Positions 51,979 to 61,702 of a DNA stretch of 64,000 bases are shown here, one piece after another (within the stretch, counting starts at the first letter, position 1; every line of letters starts with the position of its first letter). Below the pieces are notes generated by a model. That model did not search any database, was not told the DNA's origin, and saw only the letters and a list, made by a program, of their open reading frames with translations. Made by a program: the position numbers and the translations under genes. This DNA is from an uncultured Ruminococcus sp. GTDB taxonomy: Bacteria > Bacillota > Clostridia > Oscillospirales > Acutalibacteraceae. The DNA is taken from positions 1-64,000 of the forward strand of contig CAKSNZ010000008.1 in NCBI GenBank assembly GCA_934476515.1. The letters are read 5' to 3'.

Positions 51979-52761
51979 TTAAAATAGAGAATCAAATTCA
52001 ACTCTTGGAAAAACTTCTAATTTTCCGCCTCGTGTAGCATTAAAAACATTTATTCCTAAGCTATCACAAGCAGCTTTAGCATCTCTATATGCCCTAGTGT
52101 TTTGTCCCATATCGTGAGAAACAATATCCTTAATATCATTATCGTAGTCATCACAAAAATAATCTTTTGCGTTATCATCTACAATTGTTTCACCGGCTTC
52201 ATTAATAGTAATGTGATAATTATGATCAACACCAACTAAATAAATATCCTTAAATCCCATATAGGCAGCAATATTAATACAAGTAAATGTAACTGTACCA
52301 CGAGAATCCATTTGTACATCGATATCTGTTGAAAAACTGTGTGGATAATCCTTATTTCGATCATAGTTTGCTTTGAAATAGTATGCACCATCAATGTCTA
52401 TATTATTGTAAAAATGTAAATTTAAAGGAATAAATTTCAATTTTGATGGAATACTATTTATCTCATCAATGCTTTCATTGAAAATATTGATATCCTCACA
52501 AACATAAAATGAAGGTCTCCAACTTGTTTGATCAAACATTTTATATATTCTATTCATACCAAAAGAATATTCATTATTTTGATATATTTTTTCTAGATCA
52601 TCACTAGTTAAACTAGGACCATTAGCAACTACGAAACATCTCTCTCCTTTGTGAGAATTTTTAATTTCTCTTAGCTTTTTTCCATACTTACTTTTTTGTA
52701 TATTTGTTAATATATACCCTTGATATCTAGCAACAATTGATTTTAATGGATTCATAATCAT
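51979..52761 (-). CDS. DUF115/GT42-like protein, candidate CMP-sugar transferase
   Basis: A 260-residue protein. Near residue 40 is CFVVANGPSLTSDDL, followed by SFGMNRIYKMF and PSFYVCEDINIF; later comes SRGTVTFTCINIAAYMGFKDIYLVGVDHNY (about 165-194). These are the conserved segments of the DUF115 family and resemble the GT42 sialyltransferase fold, which binds CMP-sugars. It lies in a cluster that makes CMP-Kdo and has no other clear Kdo transferase, so it may add Kdo to the glycan. The catalytic role is inference. The start overlaps the flippase stop by four bases (ATGA). Confidence 0.65.
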   Translation of the reverse strand: MIMNPLKSIVARYQGYILTNIQKSKYGKKLREIKNSHKGERCFVVANGPSLTSDDLEKIYQNNEYSFGMNRIYKMFDQTSWRPSFYVCEDINIFNESIDEINSIPSKLKFIPLNLHFYNNIDIDGAYYFKANYDRNKDYPHSFSTDIDVQMDSRGTVTFTCINIAAYMGFKDIYLVGVDHNYHITINEAGETIVDDNAKDYFCDDYDNDIKDIVSHDMGQNTRAYRDAKAACDSLGINVFNATRGGKLEVFPRVEFDSLF

Positions 52762-54305
52762 ACTTTCTTTCTAAATTTATTAAATATTTTTTTTACAGGG
52801 ACAACAAAAATATCTTTTTCATACTGATTCATTATAACAATCCAATTATATAATACATAAATTACAGCGTATGCAAGAATCCCTATAAACAATACCTTAA
52901 CATTATAAAAATCAATAAATTTTGAAATTAACAATGTTATTATACACATTATAAAAGGTCCTATAAATAATGGCAACACACTCTTCCAAAATCTTGGAAT
53001 ATCTAGTTTTATTTTTTTCCAATAATACCAGTTCATAACAAAAAGCTGTCCAATAACAAAAGCAATACCTGACACTACCGCTGCACCAACTATTCCAAAT
53101 GGTTCTACACATAATATTGTGCCAACTACATTTACAATTGCTATAGCTAAATAAACAAGAGATCTAAATTTATGTTTATTCTGAGCAACAATAACATTCA
53201 TAGCAATGTTCTGTATTAACGGAACACAACCTGGTATCATTGTAACAAGTGCAACCCAATAGGCATCTTCATATCCCTTACCTGCCCAAATATAAATAAA
53301 AGGCATACCAAATGCAATAAATCCCGAACAAACTAAGGTAACAATATAACACTGTAACCTACCCACGCGAATCATTAAATCAGTCAATTCTGTGTTTGAG
53401 GCATTTTTAAACACTAACATATTTACTTTAGGAGTTAGAACATTAAGCATTCCTAAAGAAATATTAGTCATCATACTGCTAAAAGTAGCACCTATGTTAT
53501 AAATAGCAACCCCCACTGTAGCAAGTGCTGGAACAGATCCTATTATTAATGTATCTGTTGAATTATAAAGTTGATTTACGACATTTGCCAAAAACACCCA
53601 AAAAGAAAATAGTAATATTTCTTTGATTAATTTTTTAGGCATATTATTATATTTAGGTTTTAAATGTAAGTTCTTTCTAACGTATATTATATAACATATT
53701 TGCACCAATATAGTTAATAACATACTTGAACAAACTAAACCTATTGATTTATATCCCATAAATAGAACTACTAGATTAGCTATCGGTGTAACAACTGTTG
53801 TTATTATATTTACACATTGAACAAATAAAAATCGTTCATGAGAAGTTACTACAGCATTATAAGGCGATGCTAAAAAGCCAACAGCTGTATTTACAGATAA
53901 TAGAATTGTAAGAATTTGCATTCTTTGTAATTGATTATCTGAGCCTAATGAATCTGAATAAAATATTCCTAGATTAAGAGAAATTATAACTCCCACTAAC
54001 AATGCTAAGAAAGATATTATAGCAAATACTATATTAAATAAACCAAATATATTTTGTTCGCCATCTTTATCACCTTCAGCTCTATACTTTGTAAAATATC
54101 TTACAACAGCTGAACCTATACCAAATGAGATTAGTGATAAGTAGCTAGTTACACTACTTGATAATCTATATAAGCCAAACTCACTTTGTCCCATTAATTG
54201 TAACATAATAGGTGTATAGAACATAGGAATAAGCGAACCTATACCCATATTTATATATGAAAGTATAGCACCCATTCTTACCTGATTCATATTTCTATTC
54301 TTCAT
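52758..54305 (-). CDS. Wzx-type oligosaccharide flippase
   Basis: A 515-residue polytopic protein with about fourteen predicted membrane helices, in the MOP/Wzx exporter superfamily. It starts ILSYINMGIGSLIPMFYTPIMLQLMGQSEFGLYRLSSSVTSYLSLISFGIGSAVVRYF, the usual flippase N-terminus, and moves lipid-linked repeat units across the membrane for polymerisation by the EpsG-like protein of this cluster. AAGGA lies 9 nt before the ATG at 54305. It overlaps the end of the upstream glycosyltransferase by 11 nt. Confidence 0.92.
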   Translation of the reverse strand: MKNRNMNQVRMGAILSYINMGIGSLIPMFYTPIMLQLMGQSEFGLYRLSSSVTSYLSLISFGIGSAVVRYFTKYRAEGDKDGEQNIFGLFNIVFAIISFLALLVGVIISLNLGIFYSDSLGSDNQLQRMQILTILLSVNTAVGFLASPYNAVVTSHERFLFVQCVNIITTVVTPIANLVVLFMGYKSIGLVCSSMLLTILVQICYIIYVRKNLHLKPKYNNMPKKLIKEILLFSFWVFLANVVNQLYNSTDTLIIGSVPALATVGVAIYNIGATFSSMMTNISLGMLNVLTPKVNMLVFKNASNTELTDLMIRVGRLQCYIVTLVCSGFIAFGMPFIYIWAGKGYEDAYWVALVTMIPGCVPLIQNIAMNVIVAQNKHKFRSLVYLAIAIVNVVGTILCVEPFGIVGAAVVSGIAFVIGQLFVMNWYYWKKIKLDIPRFWKSVLPLFIGPFIMCIITLLISKFIDFYNVKVLFIGILAYAVIYVLYNWIVIMNQYEKDIFVVPVKKIFNKFRKKV

Positions 54306-55317
54306 CAATGCTATTCCTTCCTAAAAATCTAAAAACAAATTCTATTATCTTAACAATCCTATAATTTTTAGATAAGTATGCTAATTTATACAAAATATTA
54401 GGTTTATAAGACATATTATTGATTGCCATAGTAAATTCTTTTGATTTTAATATTTTGTTATTAATCTTAATCTTCTCTTTGTTTGATACATTGTTTTGAT
54501 TACTAAAAGTATTTTTCAATACAACTTCATATTTAAAGAAACAGGAATTATAGTATTTTCCAAACTGACTTTTATCACAATTCCATTTATTCAAATATTG
54601 ATGCATAACAGAGTTAATTTTTTTGTAAATTTCAAACATATCTTGATAATATTTTTTTGATAGAGAGTTTTCATTATTTTGTAAATAAAAATATAATTCT
54701 TTATTAATCACTATGATGTTTTTGTTAGTATAATCAAGATAAACAAAATTAAAAATCAAGTCTTCTCCCAATGATAAACTATCATCAAATTTTAAATTAT
54801 TTTCTTTTATTATATCTGAAATATATAATTTACATACAGGACCGGCATCTAACCACTTTTCATGCAAAGTCATAATATCCTTAACTGTATATTTTTTAAG
54901 ATTAGTCTCAGATGAAACTTCTTTACGATCAATTTTCTCACTGTATTTATCTACTGTTTTAAAATAACACCAAATATTATCTACATCATTATATTTTTCT
55001 TTTATCTCAATCAAAGTCTTTAGATAATCTTTACTTACATAGTCATCACTATCAACAAAGCAGATATACTTTCCTTTTGCTTTATCAATACCAACATTTC
55101 TAGCTGATGATACACCACCATTTTCTTTATGTATAACAATTACTCTATGATCTTTTTGAGCATATTCATCACAAATTTTACCGGAATTATCCGGTGAACC
55201 ATCATCAACTAAAATAAGTTCAAAATCAGTAAATATTTGATTTAATATGCTTTCTATGCAATTTTTGACTACATATTCCACCTTATATACCGGAACTATA
55301 ACACTAACTAAAGGCAT
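54295..55317 (-). CDS. Family 2 glycosyltransferase
   Basis: A 340-residue GT2 enzyme. SVIVPVYKVEYVVKNCIESILNQ is the nucleotide-binding start, LVDDGSPDNSGKICDEYAQKDHRV carries the first Asp motif, HKENGGVSSARNVGIDKAKG follows, and FVDSDDYVS is the DXD-type metal site. The remaining ~220 residues are variable and define the acceptor, which I cannot name. One of six GT2 genes in the cluster; cytosolic face of the membrane. It lies one base after the next GT2 gene upstream. Confidence 0.93.
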   Translation of the reverse strand: MPLVSVIVPVYKVEYVVKNCIESILNQIFTDFELILVDDGSPDNSGKICDEYAQKDHRVIVIHKENGGVSSARNVGIDKAKGKYICFVDSDDYVSKDYLKTLIEIKEKYNDVDNIWCYFKTVDKYSEKIDRKEVSSETNLKKYTVKDIMTLHEKWLDAGPVCKLYISDIIKENNLKFDDSLSLGEDLIFNFVYLDYTNKNIIVINKELYFYLQNNENSLSKKYYQDMFEIYKKINSVMHQYLNKWNCDKSQFGKYYNSCFFKYEVVLKNTFSNQNNVSNKEKIKINNKILKSKEFTMAINNMSYKPNILYKLAYLSKNYRIVKIIEFVFRFLGRNSIDEE

Positions 55318-55318
55318 A

Positions 55319-56293
55319 CTAAAAACCTATTCCTAAAACACTTCGAATTTTACAACATAAATAAAAATTCAACTTTGCTAATTTATAATACTTTCTTGAA
55401 CTATCATCAACATTATTTATTTCATCATTAGTAAGTTTACATCTATTCTTATAATCTTTTATTATCTTACCGGCTTTTTTCTTATCTTTACCGGACATAA
55501 ACTTTAGAACACTTTGATAAGCAAAGATACAAGAACCATACAAATCCACCTTAGCTTTAGTAGTTAAAATTGGAAAATTCTTTTCAATATAAGCTTGTCT
55601 ATTCATTTTACCTTCTAAAGCATCAAGTCTTTTTATATTGTAACCATTACCCATTATACTACTACCTCTTTGAAAATAGTAGTACATAGTTTTATATATC
55701 CTAGTAACTTTTTTAGCTTTGCCAAATATTTGATAAGTCCAAAATTCATCTTCGTTTAGCTTGCCAACTGCATATGGAATATCAAGTGCTATATTAGTTT
55801 TATATAATTTATTCCAAACATGCTGTTTAAATGGATTTTCATTAATTAAACCTACTAAACCATCTAAGGTATCATAATTTGTCACTTTTAAATCGTCACT
55901 ATATTCATCAAATTTTTCATTTTCATAAAATTTAACAACACTACATTCAACAATATCACTGTCGTTATCAATCATAGTTTGCAAAAGTGTTTCATAAAAA
56001 TCTAATGAAATATAGTCGTCACTATCTATAAAGCTGACATACTCACCGGTTGCAACTTTCATACCTGCATTTCTGGCATCAGAAAGTCCACCGTTCTCTT
56101 TATGTACAACCTTAATTCTGCTATCTTTTTTTGCATAATCATCACACATTTTAGGACAATTATCCGGTGAACCATCATCAACTAATATGATTTCTAAATT
56201 TTTATATGTTTGATTTATAATGCTATCTACACATTTTTGAAGATACTTTTCTACATTATAAATCGGTACTATAACGCTGATTAATGAATTCAT
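55319..56293 (-). CDS. Family 2 glycosyltransferase
   Basis: A 324-residue GT2 enzyme with SVIVPIYNVEKYLQKCVDSIINQ, LVDDGSPDNCPKMCDDYAKKD, HKENGGLSDARNAGMKVATGEY and the metal site FIDSDDYIS. Its first ~110 residues are close to those of the gene at 54295, suggesting a local duplication, while the C-terminal parts differ. Acceptor unknown. A 1-nt gap to the following gene and 8 nt from the preceding one indicate co-translation. Confidence 0.93.
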   Translation of the reverse strand: MNSLISVIVPIYNVEKYLQKCVDSIINQTYKNLEIILVDDGSPDNCPKMCDDYAKKDSRIKVVHKENGGLSDARNAGMKVATGEYVSFIDSDDYISLDFYETLLQTMIDNDSDIVECSVVKFYENEKFDEYSDDLKVTNYDTLDGLVGLINENPFKQHVWNKLYKTNIALDIPYAVGKLNEDEFWTYQIFGKAKKVTRIYKTMYYYFQRGSSIMGNGYNIKRLDALEGKMNRQAYIEKNFPILTTKAKVDLYGSCIFAYQSVLKFMSGKDKKKAGKIIKDYKNRCKLTNDEINNVDDSSRKYYKLAKLNFYLCCKIRSVLGIGF

Positions 56294-56301
56294 AATAAAA
56301 C

Positions 56302-57291
56302 CTACTGCTCCGGATCTAATTTTTTTACCCTTATTTTATCATATATTGGAAATATTAATTTAAAAATATGAGGAATATATCTATACATGAAATATAGAAC
56401 CTTATCTCTTTTATTATTATAAAAACCACGAGTTTTGTATTCTTTTATTTCTTTCATTGTTTGTTTTTTTTCATTTTTATATTTTTTGTCATTGTAAAAA
56501 ACATACACTCTATATAGATTCATCAAATTATCTGCAATTCTACAATATGCATCTCTTTCATATACTTTATTCTTAGAGACATCACAAATCTTTCTAGAAA
56601 CATACAAACATTGGATTGCAGATTTTACTGCATTTGCAGAATGTGTAGAACTACTGCTCTGTGCAACATAATTGTAAAAAGGTTTGTCAATATAAACACT
56701 TTTGTCTATTAAATTGAATAAATAAATATTAGCCAAAACATCTTCATTAAACTTAATAGTTTCATCTAAACGAACATTGTCAAATAATGACTTTTCATAT
56801 AGTTTGTTACAAAGTCCCCCAATAAATAACTTTCCTTGTACTAAACAAGACATAGCCTCATCATGGTCTTGTACAACAACTTTATCATTATTACCTACAA
56901 TGGAAACAATATTCTCATTTTCATCAATATTCTTATAACTGCAATGTACAATAGGAACATTATATTTTTCCATTGTGTCGTTTAGTGTTTGATACATATC
57001 TGCATCAATATAATCATCTGCATCAACAAATGTAATCAGTTCTCCAGTAGCTTTTTCTATGCCTACATTTCTAGCATGAGAAACCCCACCGTTGGGAATT
57101 GTAACTACTTTTAATCTATTATCATTTTCAGCAATTTTCAAGCAAATATCTTCTGTGCTATCTTTTGAACCATCATTAATCAATAGTACTTCTAAATTAC
57201 TGTATGTTTGTCTTAAAATACTATCTAAACATCTCTTAACTGTCTTTTCAGCATTATATGCCGGTACAACAATAGAAATCAATTTTTCCAT
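56302..57291 (-). CDS. Family 2 glycosyltransferase
   Basis: A 329-residue GT2 enzyme: LISIVVPAYNAEKTVKRCLDSILRQ, LINDGSKDSTEDICLKIAEND, IPNGGVSHARNVGIEKATGEL and FVDADDYID. The C-terminal ~50 residues are very basic, with a hydrophobic aromatic patch (YFMYRYIPHIFKLIFPIY) that may bind the membrane. Start: the ATG at 57291 follows AAGAGG by 7 nt; the open frame runs 13 codons further into the upstream gene. It lies 11 nt after that gene. Confidence 0.92.
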   Translation of the reverse strand: MEKLISIVVPAYNAEKTVKRCLDSILRQTYSNLEVLLINDGSKDSTEDICLKIAENDNRLKVVTIPNGGVSHARNVGIEKATGELITFVDADDYIDADMYQTLNDTMEKYNVPIVHCSYKNIDENENIVSIVGNNDKVVVQDHDEAMSCLVQGKLFIGGLCNKLYEKSLFDNVRLDETIKFNEDVLANIYLFNLIDKSVYIDKPFYNYVAQSSSSTHSANAVKSAIQCLYVSRKICDVSKNKVYERDAYCRIADNLMNLYRVYVFYNDKKYKNEKKQTMKEIKEYKTRGFYNNKRDKVLYFMYRYIPHIFKLIFPIYDKIRVKKLDPEQ

Positions 57292-57302
57292 ACACAAACC
57301 TC

Positions 57303-58496
57303 TTACTGATAACAACTTGCTAATTTCCAAAGTTCAATATCATTATTATCAAAAGCCTTTTCAACTTGTCTTAGCATGTAAGGTAACTTGACCTTATGAT
57401 TTGGTTTATACTCTATATATAGTTCTTTTGCTAAAACAAACAATGCCTCTATAATATCTTCACTTAAACCATTTATGCTTCCAAAATAATATGTACTAAT
57501 GTGTCTTAATACTAAAGTATAAAGCTGTTCATTTATAGGTAAATTACTTTTCTTATATTGTTCAAGAATTTCGACTAAAATCCAATATGAGTCAATAGTT
57601 TTTATGTTTGCTGAATTACCTTGAACATGAGAAAAATTCTTTTCATACCACTTATATTCATACTCAATTTTTGAAATATAAGCATAATTCTTACACTGTG
57701 TAAAAATCAAAAATTGAATAATTGTATCCTCATACCAATATCCCGGGAAAAATCTTACATTATTCCACAATTCTCTTTTATAAACTTTACACCAAGGAAG
57801 ACCGGCCAAATTCATTATCTTATCTCCATTTTTATAACCCATCAAATTATATTTTGGATATATATTAGGAATAATATCAAATATTTGTCCATTTCTTTCC
57901 TTTGATAGATCGTGTGCACACATAACCATATCATAGTCATTACTATATGCTTTATTAAGCAAAGTTTCTACAATATCATCATGTACAATATCATCACAAT
58001 CAACAAACATAATATATTTACCGATTGCATTATTAATACCGGTATTTCTAGCTGCTCCAATACCTGCATTCTTTTGATATATCAGTTTAACTTTAGAATT
58101 ATTTTCATACTGGTTGATAACTTCACCTGCACCATCAGTTGAACCATCATCAACTATAATTACTTCATAATTATACTTAGTTTTCTGATTTAATATTGCA
58201 TTTATATTAGCCTCTATTAATTCAACATAATTATATACAGGAACAACAATAGAAAGGTCAACAGAATTGTCGATAGCTTTATTGTCATAAACAGGTTTAC
58301 TGTCTAACCTAGGATAAACACCATTAACAATTTCTTTTGCCTTAGAAACATTTATTATTTTCTTTGTCTTTTTTCTCTTTATTTTTTTAACCCAAAAAAA
58401 CACACAATAAAGAAAATAAGCTATTTTCGCAAGTATACTGCAAAATAATTCATTATGAAATTTTTTATAAAATCTAAAATAAAAACCGTATACCAT
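57303..58496 (-). CDS. Family 2 glycosyltransferase with N-terminal hydrophobic extension
   Basis: A 397-residue GT2 enzyme. About 70 residues precede the catalytic domain, including a hydrophobic segment (FCSILAKIAYFLYCVFFWVKK) and a basic stretch, likely a membrane anchor. The GT-A core has VDLSIVVPVYNYVELIEANINAILNQ, IVDDGSTDGAGEVINQYE, KNAGIGAARNTGINNAIG and FVDCDDIVHDD. The variable C-terminal half contains PNHKVKLPYMLRQ. Acceptor unknown. It lies 18 nt after the GT4 gene. Confidence 0.9.
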   Translation of the reverse strand: MVYGFYFRFYKKFHNELFCSILAKIAYFLYCVFFWVKKIKRKKTKKIINVSKAKEIVNGVYPRLDSKPVYDNKAIDNSVDLSIVVPVYNYVELIEANINAILNQKTKYNYEVIIVDDGSTDGAGEVINQYENNSKVKLIYQKNAGIGAARNTGINNAIGKYIMFVDCDDIVHDDIVETLLNKAYSNDYDMVMCAHDLSKERNGQIFDIIPNIYPKYNLMGYKNGDKIMNLAGLPWCKVYKRELWNNVRFFPGYWYEDTIIQFLIFTQCKNYAYISKIEYEYKWYEKNFSHVQGNSANIKTIDSYWILVEILEQYKKSNLPINEQLYTLVLRHISTYYFGSINGLSEDIIEALFVLAKELYIEYKPNHKVKLPYMLRQVEKAFDNNDIELWKLASCYQ

Positions 58497-58514
58497 TTTA
58501 TTATCTTTCTATAA

Positions 58515-59639
58515 TTATAAGTTATTTAACATATCTTCAACTGCTTTAACAGTCTTTTCTGTACTAAATCTTTGTCCTCTGACTTTTGCTTGTTCCTTAT
58601 AATGTTGAAGCAAATTTTCTTTTGTTAACATTTTTTTGATACCTTCATAAAGTGCATCTTCATCATTTTCGGTAACAATGCCATATTCATTGTTGTCACC
58701 TAGCAACTCATATGCACCACTGCAATTTGTACTTACAACAGGTGTTCCAACAATCAAAGCCTCTGTTACTGCTGTACTGAAGCCCTCTCGTCGGGAAGAA
58801 CACACATACAAATCGGCATTTTTCACATACTTGTATGGATTATCTCTAAAACCTAAGAAGGTAAATGTATCTTCCAAATGATTATCTTTTAGATATTTTT
58901 CATATTTTTCTTGTTCTTCACCAATACCAAGAATATATATATGATTCTTTATACCGTCATCCAAAAGTTTTTTATGTATTTTTATAAGTCTGTCGTAGCC
59001 CTTTGACGGTACGATTTTTGCAACAGAAACAAGATTATATACATCTTTATCAAAAGTTATATCAACAATTTTATCATTAGCTTTTTTAACAATTAAGTCA
59101 GATTCATTGGTATTGTATAAAACCTCAACCGGATTTTTCAAATCAAATATACTTTGAAAATCTTCTTTAACTGTTCTAGATACACAAATTGTTTTGTCAA
59201 ATTTAGAATAGCATTTTAGTGCCTCGTTATAATTTTTAAAGCTACCGGAAGCTACCCTTTCATTATGCTGTTCAATATGTATCCAACTAACAAGTTTAGT
59301 GTCAGGATTAGTACAACCACTTACTATTCTTGCAGTAGGTCCTTCCAGATAAGAAACTATAATATCATATTTATCTTTTATCAAATATGAATATAGTCTT
59401 TCAGGGGAAAACAGTTTCATTATATGAGAATTGCCTCTAGGCATTCTTTTAAATCCACCAATATAGTGAACATCTTTATTTAAATATTGCCTATTAACAC
59501 CAACATCAAATAAAGTTTGAATTGTCACATCAAATTTTTCTTTGTTGATATTATTTGCTAAATTCACAAGTACCTTTTCAGCACCACCATGTGCTAAATT
59601 AGGTATCAGAAATAAAACTTTTATCTTTTTTATATCCAT
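58515..59639 (-). CDS. Family 4 glycosyltransferase (GT-B)
   Basis: A 374-residue retaining GT-B enzyme: the N-terminal KVLFLIPNLAHGGAEKVLVNLAN is the acceptor-side GGAE loop, and the C-terminal donor site has VSVAKIVPSKGYDRLIKIHK, YVCSSRREGFSTAVTEALIVGTPVVST with the EX7E-type glutamate pair (E of REGF and E of TEAL). It is similar to galactosyl- or GlcNAc-transferases of capsule loci. The start at 59639 overlaps the EpsG-like gene by 10 nt and depends on translational coupling, since the local ribosome binding site is weak. Confidence 0.92.
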   Translation of the reverse strand: MDIKKIKVLFLIPNLAHGGAEKVLVNLANNINKEKFDVTIQTLFDVGVNRQYLNKDVHYIGGFKRMPRGNSHIMKLFSPERLYSYLIKDKYDIIVSYLEGPTARIVSGCTNPDTKLVSWIHIEQHNERVASGSFKNYNEALKCYSKFDKTICVSRTVKEDFQSIFDLKNPVEVLYNTNESDLIVKKANDKIVDITFDKDVYNLVSVAKIVPSKGYDRLIKIHKKLLDDGIKNHIYILGIGEEQEKYEKYLKDNHLEDTFTFLGFRDNPYKYVKNADLYVCSSRREGFSTAVTEALIVGTPVVSTNCSGAYELLGDNNEYGIVTENDEDALYEGIKKMLTKENLLQHYKEQAKVRGQRFSTEKTVKAVEDMLNNL

Positions 59640-60772
59640 GAAGCATCGCCCCAATCATTACAGAAAAACATATATCTTTCATACCAACTCAAGTTATATG
59701 TAAATACCATTTGATAAATAAAATACGCAACAAAACAAACAATGCAAGCGTACTTTATCCACTTATACCTTTCCCGTTTTACTATATCATTAATATTCCA
59801 TACCAAAAGTATTACGTTAAACAATTCAAAATACAGATTTAATCTTGCATATACTGCTGATAATAGTCCGATTAACGTACACATTGCACATAGTAAAGAC
59901 ATATTAAACACAATATCATAGTATTTATATTTACCTATCATATTTTTTCTATTTAAAAATGAAACCATAATAGGTACAGACATAACTGCTACCCTAATAA
60001 TATTAATACTGTAATTAAACTCCGATGTATTATACTTTTCACCATAGTCAGTATTTTCAACAAAAAGATTATTCATAAATGAACCGGTTACAGGATATGT
60101 AACAAGAAGAAATAAACCTATAACCAACATAATTTTTGTAAATTTTCCCCAGGCAGGTTTATTCGCTATAAAATACACAACTATAAAGATATATGCCGAA
60201 GTGTGAATCTGGGCTGCAAGAATAACTATAGGAATATATAAATACCATTTCCTTTTATATAACAACGAGAAAGCCATAAGCATTATTGCACAAGCCAAGT
60301 ATTGTCTTAAACCATTCATGGAATGTTCCCAACAACCGGACAATACAAATAACAAAAATGCAAATTTTAAATCACCACTATAATTAAAATAAAAATACAG
60401 TATAGGAACTATAGTTATGAATGAAACAATTTCAATAAATACTCTTGGTTCAGTTGATATATACTGTCTTATGAAAACTTTTATTAAAAGAAATAGATGT
60501 TCTTGTCCAAGTTTAAATTCGGACAAGACTTCAGACACTGTTACATCAATATTATTAAATGAATCTATATAAGCATTTGTGTCACCAAACACAAATCTCT
60601 GTCCTGTTACATACGCAAAAATCACTACCCCTATAATAAAGAAAAATGTTTGGGTATCTCTATTTATATCTATTTCCGTATTAACTGTAATACCTTTAGA
60701 GGTTACTGTTTTTCTTTTTCCTAATGCAAAAATTAGATATACAAGTAAAGTAGTTAAAACAAAAACACTCAT
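59630..60772 (-). CDS. EpsG-like polysaccharide polymerase (Wzy function)
   Basis: A 380-residue polytopic protein with about ten membrane helices. The region VIFAYVTGQRFVFGDTNAYIDSFNNI (about 53-78) holds the Gly-x-Arg-x..-Gly-Asp-Thr-x-x-Tyr signature of the EpsG family, and NGLRQYLACAIMLMAF is the next conserved piece. These proteins polymerise flipped repeat units on the outside. It is the only polymerase candidate in the cluster. Its ATG directly abuts the stop of the upstream GT2 gene. Confidence 0.88.
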   Translation of the reverse strand: MSVFVLTTLLVYLIFALGKRKTVTSKGITVNTEIDINRDTQTFFFIIGVVIFAYVTGQRFVFGDTNAYIDSFNNIDVTVSEVLSEFKLGQEHLFLLIKVFIRQYISTEPRVFIEIVSFITIVPILYFYFNYSGDLKFAFLLFVLSGCWEHSMNGLRQYLACAIMLMAFSLLYKRKWYLYIPIVILAAQIHTSAYIFIVVYFIANKPAWGKFTKIMLVIGLFLLVTYPVTGSFMNNLFVENTDYGEKYNTSEFNYSINIIRVAVMSVPIMVSFLNRKNMIGKYKYYDIVFNMSLLCAMCTLIGLLSAVYARLNLYFELFNVILLVWNINDIVKRERYKWIKYACIVCFVAYFIYQMVFTYNLSWYERYMFFCNDWGDASWI

Positions 60773-61702
60773 TTACTTAATTCCTTCTACTTTCATATAT
60801 GAATCCTTAGATTTCTTAACCACTAAACATTTTAAACACCAACCGAGTGGTAAGCTTACTACTGTTAAAAATTTTTCCGGTGATTCCTTAATGAAATTTT
60901 TATTTTTAGCAATTAATGAACTAGACACATAATGAATACAAGCCTTAAATTTCTGCTTTATATTAATACTATGTTTCATTTGTTCTTTTCTCCAAAAAGC
61001 AAAACCTTTTGGATTATTGATATATTGCCTATACATATTTGTACTTGAACCATCCATTTGATAATCAACAATACAAACGCATTTATTAAGTATCTTAATT
61101 TCATATTTTTCATCTATTAAATGATACTTATATGCCAAAGCAACATACTTTTCATTATCAAAAACAGGATACGGTGGTGTTTGTTTAATTATATCAGTTC
61201 TGTAAATTAACTTTTTATCGCCAAATCCACCATTATTATAATATCCCATCAAGGTTGTACTATCTTTATCAGGTAAATTTTTACCAATTACGCTCTTAGT
61301 TGAGTCTGCATAATCAAGTGCAATAATTCCTGCATAACCTCTATTTCTGTTTTCACTCCAACAATTCTCTATTAATTCAATGGCATCATCAGGCATATAG
61401 TCATCAGAATCAATACAGACATTTAACTCTGTATCTATATTTTCATATGCAACATTATGTGCTGTATGCATTCCACCATTTTTCTTATGTATATACTTAA
61501 TTTCAAAACCATTATCTTTTTTTAGCCACTCTTTAATAGTATCATAAGGATTGTCGGTAGAACCATCATCAATAATCATCCAAACAAAATTTTTGCTTGT
61601 TTGTCTGCACATACTTTCATATGTTCTTTTTAATGTATTTATTCGATTATATAAAGGTGTAAAAACCGTAATCAACGGTTTATCAATGTTTATTGTACTC
61701 AT
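60773..61702 (-). CDS. Family 2 glycosyltransferase
   Basis: A 309-residue GT2 enzyme of a different subgroup from the others: LITVFTPLYNRINTLKRTYESMCRQTSKNFVWMIIDDGSTDNPYDTIKEW, then HKKNGGMHTAHNVAYENIDTE and the metal site VCIDSDDYMPDDAIE. KLIYRTDIIKQTPPYPVFDNEKYVALAY and YQMDGSSTNMYRQYINNPKGFAFWR are typical of this subgroup. The start overlaps the preceding GT4 gene by 20 nt, and its stop abuts the EpsG-like ATG. Acceptor unknown. Confidence 0.92.
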   Translation of the reverse strand: MSTINIDKPLITVFTPLYNRINTLKRTYESMCRQTSKNFVWMIIDDGSTDNPYDTIKEWLKKDNGFEIKYIHKKNGGMHTAHNVAYENIDTELNVCIDSDDYMPDDAIELIENCWSENRNRGYAGIIALDYADSTKSVIGKNLPDKDSTTLMGYYNNGGFGDKKLIYRTDIIKQTPPYPVFDNEKYVALAYKYHLIDEKYEIKILNKCVCIVDYQMDGSSTNMYRQYINNPKGFAFWRKEQMKHSINIKQKFKACIHYVSSSLIAKNKNFIKESPEKFLTVVSLPLGWCLKCLVVKKSKDSYMKVEGIK

